Translations under genes and position numbers: made by a program
Part shown: positions 55,679 to 63,496 of the stretch, piece by piece
Layout of the letters: each line of letters opens with the position of its first letter
Position numbering within the stretch: the stretch's first letter is position 1
Notes under the pieces: generated by a model
What the model was told of the DNA's origin: nothing
Database searches by the model: none
What the model saw: only the letters and a program-made list of their open reading frames with translations
From: CAWJJM01 sp963843275
GTDB lineage: Bacteria; Acidobacteriota; Thermoanaerobaculia; Multivoradales; JBCCEF01
NCBI GenBank assembly: GCA_963843275.1
Contig: CAWJJM010000012.1
Span: 1,972,332 to 2,036,331, forward strand
DNA: 64,000 nt
Reading direction: 5' to 3'

Positions 55679-56113
55679 TCAGCGGCGCTCCGGCTCGTGG
55701 ACCGCACCGGCAGGCCCATCGCCCTTCTCGAGCTCCCAGAAACCCCGTGGACTGACCACCGGTAGCGGCAGTGAGGCCGCGAGGAGATCGCGGTCGCCCG
55801 AGACGAGGATCTCGGCGCCGGCGGCGATCGCCGAGCCGACCACCGGAACGTCCGAGGGATCGCGGAGCTCGAAGGACGGAATCCTCCGCTCCTCCCCCGC
55901 CTCCACCAGCCATCTGCCGAGAAAGGCGAGGATCTCGCCCGTCCGCTCCTTCCCGAGCCCGATCCGCCGGTCCAGCACCGGGCCCAGCTCGTCGAGGACC
56001 TCTCGGGTGACCACCAGGTCGTGGCGGGCCAGCACCCGGCGTAGCAGGTCGGCGCACAGCCCGCGGGTGGCGAAGGCCGCCACCAGGACGTTGGTGTCGA
56101 GGAAGACCCTCAC
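55679..56113 (-). CDS. PIN-domain toxin, PIN_3/COG1569 type
   Basis: 144 residues from a GTG at 56113 overlapping the antitoxin stop (GTGA). PIN features: FLDTNVLVAAF with the first catalytic Asp, an acidic residue near LDELGPVLD, and ILVSGDRDLLAA with the second and third acidic positions. Such proteins are Mg-dependent ribonucleases that act as toxins, typically cleaving tRNA or rRNA. Neutralised by the RHH antitoxin encoded just upstream. Confidence 0.8.
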   Translation of the reverse strand: MRVFLDTNVLVAAFATRGLCADLLRRVLARHDLVVTREVLDELGPVLDRRIGLGKERTGEILAFLGRWLVEAGEERRIPSFELRDPSDVPVVGSAIAAGAEILVSGDRDLLAASLPLPVVSPRGFWELEKGDGPAGAVHEPERR

Positions 56114-56325
56114 GAGACGTCGCGGAAGACATCCTCGTCGGTGAGGATCCCGCGAGCCTCGGCGAACGGTAGCACCTCGCGGCGGAGCTGTTCGAAGGTC
56201 TCCACGGCGAGCTGCCGTCGCAGCGCGTCGCGCACGATCTCGCTCCGGCTGCGCCCCGTCCGCGCCACGAGCTCCGCCAGCTCGCGCTCCATCGCCTCGT
56301 CGATCCGCACGGTCAGCGTCGTCAT
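56110..56325 (-). CDS. Ribbon-helix-helix (CopG-like) antitoxin
   Basis: 71 residues. The ribbon strand TTLTVRIDEAMERELAEL and the helix-turn-helix RTGRSRSEIVRDALRRQL are characteristic of the CopG/RHH fold, which dimerises and binds DNA. The C-terminal ~25 acidic residues would wrap the toxin. Starts 1 base after a direct-repeat region that is a likely operator, and overlaps the PIN gene by four bases. The two together form a type II toxin-antitoxin module. Confidence 0.8.
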   Translation of the reverse strand: MTTLTVRIDEAMERELAELVARTGRSRSEIVRDALRRQLAVETFEQLRREVLPFAEARGILTDEDVFRDVS

Positions 56326-56344
56326 GTACGACAGCGTACGACAG
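56326..56344 (-). promoter_or_regulatory. Direct-repeat operator at the RHH antitoxin start
   Basis: GTACGACAG occurs twice (56326-56334 and 56336-56344) with one base between, and overlapping GTACG/CGTAC arms make a short inverted repeat. It sits immediately upstream of the antitoxin ATG, the place where RHH autorepressors bind. Confidence 0.5.
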
Positions 56345-56479
56345 ATCGCCGTTCAGGTCGATGGCGCTGGCGGTCCGGAGGACGCCGTGCGCGAGGCGGA
56401 CCAGGCCGCCGTGCACCCGCGCCTTCTCGAGGGTCCGGAAGACCGCGGCGACGCAGCGGGCCCGACCATCGTCTCGAGG

Positions 56480-56629
56480 ATGGAAGACGACGCCCGCTGG
56501 GCCGACGCCACCTGGGAAGGGGCGGCCGAGGCGTCGGTCCGGGACGGTCCCCGGATGAGCATGGCCGAGAGGCTCGCCTGGCTCGAGGAGATGGGGCGGC
56601 TGGCGGAGCGTCCGCGCTCAACCGCGTAG
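56480..56629 (+). CDS. Small ~49-residue protein, function unknown
   Basis: From ATG 56480. The sequence WADATWEGAAEASVRDGPRM followed by MAERLAWLEEMGRLA resembles a family of very short bacterial proteins (pattern TWEG near the start, then an ERLxxLEEM helix) that often lie beside PIN or nucleotidyltransferase genes. No Shine-Dalgarno is visible. The frame is open further upstream, but that part reads as antisense of the antitoxin. It is convergent with the VapC-like gene and overlaps its end by 12 bases. Confidence 0.4.
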   Translation: MEDDARWADATWEGAAEASVRDGPRMSMAERLAWLEEMGRLAERPRSTA

Positions 56630-57055
56630 CGGGAACCGCACGTCCAGGAAGTCGAAGCGCCGGAAGTCGGGGTCGTGGGTGTAGAGGATCTTGACGCCGT
56701 GCTGGCGCAGGACGGTGGCGAGGTGGGCGTCGGGGACGAGATCGCCGCGCACCGGAAAGTCGGAGGTCGCCGCCGCGTAGTCGTCGAGAAATTCCGGGGC
56801 CTCGGCGAGCGGCCGCGTCCGCGGCAGGGCGAGGAGGCTCCGGAGGTTGCCCAGCGCCTCGGCGGGCGACAGGGGCGAGGTGAAGATCGCCGGGTGGGTG
56901 GCGATGCGCAGGTAGGCGAGCACCGTCGCCCACGGGAGGTAGAGGAGATCGGGATCCTCGAGCCGACCGGCGAGGAACGCCGAAGCCTCCTCGTGCAGCG
57001 GGCTCGACACGTCCGAGGCGTAGAGAAGGATGTTGACGTCGACCGAGTAGCTCAC
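56618..57055 (-). CDS. VapC-like PIN-domain toxin
   Basis: 145 residues from the GTG at 57055, overlapping the antitoxin stop (GTGA). VapC features: SVDVNILLYASDVSSPLHEEA with the N-terminal acidic residue, DLLYLPWATVLAYLRIATHP, DLVPDAHLATVLRQHG with an acidic residue, and YTHDPDFRRF carrying the terminal catalytic Asp pair. It should be a Mg-dependent endoribonuclease controlled by the small antitoxin. Second complete toxin-antitoxin pair within 1.6 kb. Confidence 0.85.
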   Translation of the reverse strand: MSYSVDVNILLYASDVSSPLHEEASAFLAGRLEDPDLLYLPWATVLAYLRIATHPAIFTSPLSPAEALGNLRSLLALPRTRPLAEAPEFLDDYAAATSDFPVRGDLVPDAHLATVLRQHGVKILYTHDPDFRRFDFLDVRFPLRG

Positions 57056-57300
57056 GGCGCCGAGCTCGCGTCGAGGATGCGGTACAGAGCCTCCTTGTCG
57101 CGAAGATCGACCCGCGCCCCCATCTCCCGTCGCGTCCAACGGAGCTCGGGGGGCGCGCCCTGCGTCTCCCGAGCCCGCAGCGACAGCGCCTCGGCGAGCA
57201 GCCGGCTGACCACGGCGCCGAGCGAGCCGCCCTCGCGCTCCTGGATACGCTTGACGTCGTCGAGGATCGGCGCGTCGATGTCGAGAGTCGTCCTGGCCAT
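57052..57300 (-). CDS. VapB-like antitoxin
   Basis: 82 residues from the ATG at 57300 (a GTG at 57306 would add two). The N-terminus MARTTLDIDAPILDDVKRIQ is the classic RHH antitoxin strand, followed by the helix GGSLGAVVSRLLAEAL. The Arg/Asp-rich C-terminus would bind the toxin. The promoter reads almost directly into the start codon, so the transcript is leaderless or nearly so. Confidence 0.75.
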   Translation of the reverse strand: MARTTLDIDAPILDDVKRIQEREGGSLGAVVSRLLAEALSLRARETQGAPPELRWTRREMGARVDLRDKEALYRILDASSAP

Positions 57301-57309
57301 TTGCACCTG

Positions 57310-57338
57310 ATGCTATGAAGTCCAACATCTGATGTCAA
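57310..57338 (-). promoter_or_regulatory. VapBC promoter with operator-like repeats
   Basis: On the - strand: TTGACA (57338-57333), 17 bp, TAGCAT (57315-57310). An inverted repeat ACATC-T-GATGT (57325-57335) overlaps the -35 box, and CTGATG recurs at 57307-57312 and 57329-57334, 22 bp apart. The predicted transcription start falls at the start codon. Autorepression by the VapB-like protein is inferred. Confidence 0.7.
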
Positions 57339-57564
57339 TCTCGTCCGGTCGCAGCGCGCAGCGTCTCCTCCCTCTCCCGGAAGACGGCGCCTGCCGCGGG
57401 AATCGCTCCGCCGCCGGCTTCCGGCTCGCGGGGGATCGGCCGCGAGCCGTCGCGGACGCTCTTCGGCCGGGACTTCCTGCTACCATCCCGGCGGCGTTCT
57501 CTCTCCGTTCGATCGAACAGCGTCCAGAGCGCGGGTCCGGCGCTCCGGATTCGAGGAGCCCGTG

Positions 57565-59334
57565 ATGAAACGACTCGTCCCGTTCCTGCTCGTCACCCTG
57601 TCCGGCTGTACCACGATGGGAGCGGCCCCCGCAGCGCCCACCGCCCCCGGAACGGTGACCGCGGTACCTCCCGCCGCGGCAGCGCCGGCCGCGGCCGCCG
57701 AGGTCCCGGCGCCGCCCGAGCCGCCTGTGCCGTCTCCGCCGCCGCTGCCGCCCGGCGAGGCGGCGATGCCGGCCGGGGCCCCCCACGACTACGCCCCCGA
57801 GGGCGTCCTCGGCGCCGGCCTCCCCGCCATCCTCGAGGCGCTCGAGAGCGGCGCCACCACCTCGGAGGCGCTGGTCGTCGGCTATCTCGACCGCATCGAG
57901 CGCATGGACCGGCAGGGGCCGACGCTGCGCGCCGTCCTGACGCTCAACGGCTCGGCCGAGGTCGAGGCGCGGGCGTCGGACGCGCGGCGGGCGCGGGGCG
58001 AGACGCTGGGACCGCTCGACGGGGTGCCGGTGCTGCTCAAGGACAACATCGAGTCGAAGGAGCCGCTGCCGACCACCGCCGGGGCGCTCGCCCTGGCCGC
58101 GAACGTCACCGGCCGCGACTCCCCGCTCGTCGCCGGCCTGCGCGCCGAGGGCGCCATCATCCTCGGCAAGACCAACCTCAGCCAGTGGGCCAACTTCCGC
58201 TCCAACGCCTCGATCAGCGGCTGGACGGCGCTCGGCGGCCAGGTGCGCAACCCCCACATCCTCGACCGCTCGCCCTGCGGCTCGAGCTCGGGGTCGGGGG
58301 TCGCCGTCGCCGCCGCGCTCGCCGCCGCCGCCGTCGGCACCGAGACCAACGGCTCGATCACCTGCCCGGCGACGGTCAACGGCATCGTCGGCTTCAAGCC
58401 CACCGTGGGGCTGGTCTCCCAGCAGTACATCGTCCCCATCTCCTCGTCCCAGGACACCGCCGGCCCGATGACCCGCACCGTCGAGGGCGCCGCCCTGATG
58501 CTGAATGCGATGGCCACCGGCGAGGCGAAGACCGACTACACCGCCGCCCTCGACCCGGGCGCCCTCCACGGCGTCCGCCTCGGCGTCGCCCGCTTCGCCC
58601 AGGGCTCGAACCCCGACATCCAGGCGCTGTTCGACCGCGCCCTCGACGATCTGAAGGCCGCCGGCGCCACCCTCGTCGAGATCGAGGAGTTCGAGCCCCC
58701 CGACGACTTCTGGCCCAACGCCCAGAAGGTGCTGCGCTACGAGTTCAAGTCCACCCTGAACGACTACCTCGCCCACACCCCGGAGGCCGTCGGGACCCGC
58801 GACCTCGCCTCCCTCATCGCCTTCAACCAGGCCCACGCCGACGTCGAGCTGCCGCTGTTCGGCCAGGACATCTTCGAGGCCTCGGAGAAGCTCGGCGGCC
58901 TCGACAGCGAGGAGTACACGAAGGCCCGCGACCTGGTGCAGAAGGCGACGCGGGAGGACGGCATCGACAAGCTCCTGGCCGACAACGACGTGGTGGCGCT
59001 GGTCGCTCCGTCGGGGCCGCTGGCGCCGCCGGTCGACGCCATCAACGGCGACGTCTGGCCCGACTGGGCGGGCGCCGGCTGGATGGCGGCGATCGCCGGC
59101 TACCCACACCTGAGCGTGCCGATGGGCGCGGTCAAGGGCCTGCCCGTCGGGCTCTCCTTCATCGGCGGCAAGGACCAGGACGCCCGCATGCTCGCCCTCG
59201 GCTACGCCTACGAGCAGCAGACCCACCGGCGGGTCGAGCCGGGATACGTGCCGACCGCCGAGGACGAGCCGGCGATCGGGCGGGCGATGGAGGGGGTCGG
59301 GATGCCGGGGACGAGCACGGGGCCGGGGGGCTGA
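57565..59334 (+). CDS. Amidase signature-family enzyme, lipoprotein
   Basis: 589 residues from the ATG at 57565 (a GTG just before it is possible). GAGGAGCCC precedes. Lipobox LSGC anchors it; a Pro/Ala-rich linker of ~60 residues follows. The catalytic triad of the amidase-signature family is present: Lys in GVPVLLKDNIE, cis-Ser in CGSSSGSGVAVA, and Ser in GTETNGSITCPAT. Family members hydrolyse carboxamides, peptide amides or aryl amides. The long linker suggests it works away from the membrane surface, in the periplasm or outside. It is well conserved over its length and reads cleanly. Confidence 0.85.
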   Translation: MKRLVPFLLVTLSGCTTMGAAPAAPTAPGTVTAVPPAAAAPAAAAEVPAPPEPPVPSPPPLPPGEAAMPAGAPHDYAPEGVLGAGLPAILEALESGATTSEALVVGYLDRIERMDRQGPTLRAVLTLNGSAEVEARASDARRARGETLGPLDGVPVLLKDNIESKEPLPTTAGALALAANVTGRDSPLVAGLRAEGAIILGKTNLSQWANFRSNASISGWTALGGQVRNPHILDRSPCGSSSGSGVAVAAALAAAAVGTETNGSITCPATVNGIVGFKPTVGLVSQQYIVPISSSQDTAGPMTRTVEGAALMLNAMATGEAKTDYTAALDPGALHGVRLGVARFAQGSNPDIQALFDRALDDLKAAGATLVEIEEFEPPDDFWPNAQKVLRYEFKSTLNDYLAHTPEAVGTRDLASLIAFNQAHADVELPLFGQDIFEASEKLGGLDSEEYTKARDLVQKATREDGIDKLLADNDVVALVAPSGPLAPPVDAINGDVWPDWAGAGWMAAIAGYPHLSVPMGAVKGLPVGLSFIGGKDQDARMLALGYAYEQQTHRRVEPGYVPTAEDEPAIGRAMEGVGMPGTSTGPGG

Positions 59335-59477
59335 CCGGCGCGAGCGAGCGGCCAGGGACGATCCGGTGCAGGGCCCAGGCTCTGCGCCGCCTGGACCGCC
59401 TGCAGCCCCGCCCTGCGTTGACCCACTCCGGCGGGCTTCCTATACTCCCGCCATCGGACTTGGGAGGAGGAGACGTC

Positions 59478-59682
59478 ATGAAGACCATCACTCTGATCTG
59501 GAATCGTGCCGCTGCACTGGCGGCGTTGGCGGCGCCCGTGGTCGCGCTGGGGCAGCCGGGGAACGGGAACGGGAACGCGTTCCAGATCGTCCCGACGCTC
59601 GGGCGGCGTCGGTCTGGCGAGCCTGGCGGGAGGCCTCGCGATCGGCGGGGCGTGGCTCCTGTCGAGACGGCGCGACAAGTAG
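59478..59682 (+). CDS. Miniature C-terminally sorted protein (67 residues, one frameshift)
   Basis: GGGAGGAGGAGACGTC precedes the ATG. Residues 1-25 are a signal peptide (ALAAPVVALGQ), then GNGNGN, then VPTLGG, a hydrophobic stretch and SRRRDK. This is a signal peptide, a short linker and a VPTL-type sorting signal with essentially nothing else. In the written sequence one extra base near 59,603 shifts the frame and the protein would run to 59,702 with an Arg-rich tail. Removing it gives a clean end at TAG 59680-59682. It starts 17 bases before the following surface protein gene and probably forms an operon with it. Confidence 0.6.
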
Positions 59683-59698
59683 CCCGGTCGCGCCGGCG

Positions 59699-60991
59699 AT
59701 GAGGCTGCTCGCGCGCTGGCGCGGCCATCCGCTGGCGACGGCGCTGCTGCTCGTCGGCCTCGCGCTCATCGCCGGCGATCTCTGGCGCTGGTGGAGCTGG
59801 CGCCAGGCCCACCGCGACCGCGGCTCGTACAGCCCCCGCGCCGACTGGAACGCCCCCTACGGAGGGGCCATCCACCTCTCCGGCTATGCCTTCCGCGACC
59901 ACGACCGCGACGGACGGCTCGACCTCGGCGACCGCTCCATCGCATGGGTCGCCTTCGAGGTGACGGGACCGGGCGTCGAGGGCGCCCTGGCGCGCACCAA
60001 CGCCAGCGGGTTCGCCAACTTCGACATGTCGTTGTCGCGGCGCGACGCGGTGATCCGCCGCCCCGGCGACTACACCTTCCGGGCCCTGGTGCCCCCGGGC
60101 TGGCGGGTGACGACCGGCAACGCGGTCCAGACGGTGCACCTGAAGATCCTCCACGGGGCACCGGCCGACCTGGTGGCCGAGACCCCGCCGGCACCCGTCG
60201 GACTGGCCCCGCGGCTCACCCTGACCGGCCGCTGCACCGTGCACGGACCCGACGGATCGCTCGTCCCGCTCGCCGGGGGGCGGGTGGAGGCGCGCGGGCC
60301 GGGCGGCCGTCGCGCCGCCACCCGGACGGGCCCCGACGGCCGCTTCGAGATCCCGGTGACGCCGGGGAGCTGGCGCCTGCGGGTGCGCGACGCGGCCGGA
60401 GCCGACCGCCTCGAGCGCGCCGTCGAGGTCCGCGACGCCCCCGTCTACGTCGCCGGACTGGTGCTCGACGAGCCCGTCCCGCCACGCGCCGGCCGCCCCG
60501 AACGCCTCGGCTTCGACTCCGTGACCACCCGGTTCACCGCCAAGATCCCCTCCGGAACGGCCGGCCTCGACTGGGACAACCTCAACGCCCTCGACGCCGT
60601 CACCGCCGAGACCGCGGGCTACCTCAACACCCTAGCCTCCGGCCGCTACGTCGCCTACAACTGCTCCGGCCACCCGGTCACCCTCTCCCGCCCGGAAGGC
60701 TTCGACCTCTACGGCGCCTCCGTCGGCGCCGGCCTGCCAACCGCCGAGGGCGAGACCCTCCACGCCGAGGCCTACCGCCACGGCCGCCTGGTCGCCTCCG
60801 ACGATGTCGTCCTCTCCGCCCTGGGACCGGTGTGGCTCGATGCCGACTACCGCGATGTTGACCGGGTGGTTTTCAGTACGCGGCGGTACTGGCAGTTCGT
60901 GATGGAGGACCTCGTGTACTCGACGCGTGGGGGAGCACCGGCACCGGGCGGTGCGCCTGCCGCGGGCGACGCCGACGCCGCCGAGCAGTAG
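59699..60991 (+). CDS. Membrane-anchored surface protein with SdrD B-like and CNA-B-like domains
   Basis: 430 residues. A single N-terminal membrane segment (ALLLVGLALIAGDLW). About residues 45-170 form a B-type repeat domain with a Ca-binding-like loop DHDRDGRLDLGDR, and 190-275 form a carboxypeptidase-regulatory-like (CNA-B) domain (GRVEARGPGGRRAATRTGPDG). The C-terminal ~150 residues (DYRDVDRVVFSTRRYWQF) are unrecognised. Together with the mini sorted protein 17 bases upstream this suggests a cell-surface assembly. No Shine-Dalgarno is visible, consistent with coupling to the upstream gene. Structural, non-enzymatic role inferred. Confidence 0.7.
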   Translation: MRLLARWRGHPLATALLLVGLALIAGDLWRWWSWRQAHRDRGSYSPRADWNAPYGGAIHLSGYAFRDHDRDGRLDLGDRSIAWVAFEVTGPGVEGALARTNASGFANFDMSLSRRDAVIRRPGDYTFRALVPPGWRVTTGNAVQTVHLKILHGAPADLVAETPPAPVGLAPRLTLTGRCTVHGPDGSLVPLAGGRVEARGPGGRRAATRTGPDGRFEIPVTPGSWRLRVRDAAGADRLERAVEVRDAPVYVAGLVLDEPVPPRAGRPERLGFDSVTTRFTAKIPSGTAGLDWDNLNALDAVTAETAGYLNTLASGRYVAYNCSGHPVTLSRPEGFDLYGASVGAGLPTAEGETLHAEAYRHGRLVASDDVVLSALGPVWLDADYRDVDRVVFSTRRYWQFVMEDLVYSTRGGAPAPGGAPAAGDADAAEQ

Positions 60992-61070
60992 GCCCACCGG
61001 CGACCGGAGCCGGAGGAGGGGCGGGCCGCCGCGGCAGAGCCCAGGGATCGGGCGGGCCGGGCAGGGGGAG

Positions 61071-61098
61071 GGGGGGCCGGCGACGTCGCCGGCCCCCC
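61071..61098. terminator. Perfect 28-bp palindrome
   Basis: Arms GGGGGGCCGGCGAC and GTCGCCGGCCCCCC join without a spacer. Probably a terminator for the preceding surface-protein operon (80 bases after its stop). Palindrome without a loop could also bind a dimeric protein. Confidence 0.5.
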
Positions 61099-61290
61099 GG
61101 CGGCTGAACCGACAGCGGGTCCGGGCCTGGGAGGCAGCGGTCGGCCGGGCACGGCGTCGAAGCGCCGGTCGCCGGATCGGTGCGGTCGATTCCGTCAGCG
61201 CGGCCCCCGATGCCGGCGCCCGGTCGTCCGGCGCACCCCTTGGGGGAGCGCCCCCACCCCGTCGGTCCTCAGCCTCGACACCGGAAGACC

Positions 61291-61337
61291 TTGCCCGCGG
61301 AGGGCATCCCGCCCTAGAATCCGAATGCCAATTCGGA
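61291..61337 (+). promoter_or_regulatory. Promoter-operator of the TetR-MFS operon
   Basis: TTGCCC (61291-61296), 18-bp spacer, TAGAAT (61315-61320), immediately followed by the inverted repeat TCCGAAT-GCCA-ATTCGGA (61320-61337). The repeat covers the likely transcription start. Binding site for the TetR encoded 40 bp downstream is inferred. Confidence 0.65.
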
Positions 61338-61377
61338 AACGGCATCCGATCCTCTTCCCCCACCCCGAAGCACCCGC

Positions 61378-62067
61378 GTGCCCCGACCCGAACCCTGCCG
61401 CGAGCCCCCTGCGCGCTCGAGCGGCATCATCCCCGCCCGGCAGCGGCGTAGCCGGGAGACGGAGCGTCGGCTGCTCGACGCCGTCCGGGAGGTGATCGTC
61501 CGCTCGGGGGTGGAGGGGGCGACGGTGGCGGAGATCTGCCGGGTGGCCGGGGTCGGCGTGGGGACCTTCTACGGGCGCTTCCGGGACAAGGACGCCCTGC
61601 TGGCGGCGTTCTTCGCCGACTACTACCGGCGGGCCGGGGCGGAGCTCGACGCCCGGTTCCCGCTCGAGGCCTGGCGCGGCCGGCCGGTGGCGGACATCGT
61701 CGAAGCCTGGGTCGTCCGCCGGGTCGAGGGCCTCAGGGAGCGCCGGGCGCTGACCCGGGCCATCCTCACCTACACCCGCACGCGTCCCGACCCGGCGTTC
61801 CGGGCCCGGGCGGCGGCGCACAGCGCGCGGGTCATCGACCGCTTCACCGCGCTGCTGGAGGGCGCGAGCGGCGGCATCGGCCATCCCGACCCGCGGCGGG
61901 CCGCCGTCTTCGTGGTCTCCGCCCTCGAGGCCCTGCTCAAGGAGCTCGCCCTCTACGGCGAAATCCGCTCCCCGGCGCTGGCCATCACCGAGGACGAGCT
62001 CGTCCCCGAGCTGACCCGCCTGGTGCGGGGCTACCTCGAACTGCCGACCGGAGAAAGCTCCCCGTGA
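61378..62067 (+). CDS. TetR/AcrR-family transcriptional regulator
   Basis: 229 residues from a GTG at 61378. DNA-binding domain: RSRETERRLLDAVREVIVRSG, then ATVAEICRVAGVGVGTFYGRFRDKDALLAAFF, with the recognition helix VGVGTFYGRF. The ligand domain is poorly conserved, as usual. Overlaps the MFS gene (GTGA), so the two are coupled. Likely represses this promoter through the adjacent inverted repeat and responds to a substrate of the transporter. Confidence 0.85.
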   Translation: MPRPEPCREPPARSSGIIPARQRRSRETERRLLDAVREVIVRSGVEGATVAEICRVAGVGVGTFYGRFRDKDALLAAFFADYYRRAGAELDARFPLEAWRGRPVADIVEAWVVRRVEGLRERRALTRAILTYTRTRPDPAFRARAAAHSARVIDRFTALLEGASGGIGHPDPRRAAVFVVSALEALLKELALYGEIRSPALAITEDELVPELTRLVRGYLELPTGESSP

Positions 62068-63344
62068 ACGACCCCGCCCCGACCCGCGAGCGCCTCTTCA
62101 ACCGCGACTTCGTGCTTCTCTGGCAGGGCCAGCTCGTCAGCCAGGTCGGCAACCAGGCCCACGTCATCGCGCTGATGTTCTGGATCCTCGAGGCGACGCG
62201 CTCGGCCAGCCTGATGGGTCTGCTGGGGATGAGCGCCGCCCTGCCCGGCGTCGTGCTCTCCCCGCTCGGTGGCGCGATCGCCGACCGCCACTCGCGCAAG
62301 GCCCTCCTCGTCGTCGCCGACCTGGTGCGCGGGATCGCCGTGCTGCTGCTCGCCGCGCTGCTCTTCACCCACGGCTCCGACACCCGCCTCGTCGTCGCGG
62401 CCCTGTTCGTGACCGCCGTCGTCGCCGGCATCATGGGCGCGCTCTTCCGCCCGGCCGTCAGCGCCGCGATCCCCGACCTCGTGCCCGCCTCCCGCGTCCA
62501 GGCCGCCAACTCGCTGACCCAGCTCTCCGCCCAGGGCTCCCAGTTCGCCGGCCAGGCGATCGGCGGCGTCCTCTACCGCACCCTCGGCGCTCCGCTGCTC
62601 TTCCTCGTCGACGGCATCTCCTACCTGCTCTCCGCCGGCTCCGAGCTCTTCCTCCGCATCCCCCAGCGCCTGCCCGCGGCGCGGCCGGGCCTGGGCGCCG
62701 TGGCGCGGGGCTACCTGTCCGACACCCGCGAGGGCCTCGCCTGGATCTGGCGGCGCACCGGGATGCGCACCTTCATCCTCACCGCCACCGCCATCAACTT
62801 CCTCTTCATGCCGATCGCCGTCCTCCTTCCCTTCTACGTCACCGACGTCCTCGGCAAGGGCGCCGCCTGGTACGGCTTCCTCCTCGCCGCCCTCAGCCTG
62901 GGCTCGATCGCCGGCCTCCTCCTCGCCGGCACCCTCCGCCTCACCGGCCCCGCCCGCGCCCGCGCCCTCGCCGCCGCCCTCCTCCTGACCGCCGCCTCCA
63001 TGGGCGGCCTCGGCCTGGTGCGCTCCCCCGCCGCCGCCCTCGCCCTGATGTTCGCCGCCGGCCTCCTCGCCGCGGTCCTCAACGTCACCGTCGTCACCCT
63101 CCTCCAGCTCGCCACCCCCCAGGAGCTCCGCGGCCGCGTCATGGGCCTCGTCATGTCCCTCGCCAGCGCCGCGACGCCGCTCGGGATGGCGGTGGGCGGC
63201 GTCCTGGGAGACCTGACGGGAAAGGCGATTCCCGGGATCTACGTGGGCGTCGGGGTGGCGGCGGGCGCGGTGGCGGTGGGGGCGTTCCTGCGGCCGGGGT
63301 TTCGGGAGTTTCTGGGGGGAGGGGGAGAGGCGATTCCCGGCTGA
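62064..63344 (+). CDS. MFS efflux transporter, EntS/MFS_3-like
   Basis: 426 residues with 12 predicted membrane segments. Start block FNRDFVLLWQGQLVSQVGNQ, the MFS loop GGAIADRHSRKALLVVADLVRG (family motif A variant with Arg-Lys), and a repeat of that loop near the middle (QELRGRVMGLVMS). EntS-like proteins export siderophores or drugs. Regulated with the TetR that overlaps it. Translation starts at the GTG shared with the TetR stop. Confidence 0.85.
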   Translation: MNDPAPTRERLFNRDFVLLWQGQLVSQVGNQAHVIALMFWILEATRSASLMGLLGMSAALPGVVLSPLGGAIADRHSRKALLVVADLVRGIAVLLLAALLFTHGSDTRLVVAALFVTAVVAGIMGALFRPAVSAAIPDLVPASRVQAANSLTQLSAQGSQFAGQAIGGVLYRTLGAPLLFLVDGISYLLSAGSELFLRIPQRLPAARPGLGAVARGYLSDTREGLAWIWRRTGMRTFILTATAINFLFMPIAVLLPFYVTDVLGKGAAWYGFLLAALSLGSIAGLLLAGTLRLTGPARARALAAALLLTAASMGGLGLVRSPAAALALMFAAGLLAAVLNVTVVTLLQLATPQELRGRVMGLVMSLASAATPLGMAVGGVLGDLTGKAIPGIYVGVGVAAGAVAVGAFLRPGFREFLGGGGEAIPG

Positions 63345-63496
63345 TCGTCGTCGGTACTCTTGTTCTAGACTGACGAGGGTTACGGCGGGTTCCTCGCGGC
63401 GCCCTTCTGCTGATGGTGGCGACCGAACCCGGGCCCCGTCCCCGCTCACTCCGAGGCGCACCCCGTCTCATACTCCCTCAACGCGGCCACCGACCC
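63345..63496. other. Gap at the MFS 3' end
   Basis: About 150 bp of low-complexity GC DNA with no supported gene. Confidence 0.3.

Larger units (their letters stand above)
60992..61377. other. Intergenic region before the second TetR gene
   Basis: 386 bp of GC-rich spacer holding the 28-bp palindrome (61071-61098) and the TetR promoter-operator (61291-61337). Otherwise no gene is supported. Confidence 0.5.

Noticed and set aside
56141..56479. Upstream part of the + strand frame containing the 49-residue ORF
   Set aside because: It is the antisense of the RHH antitoxin and has no protein-like content.
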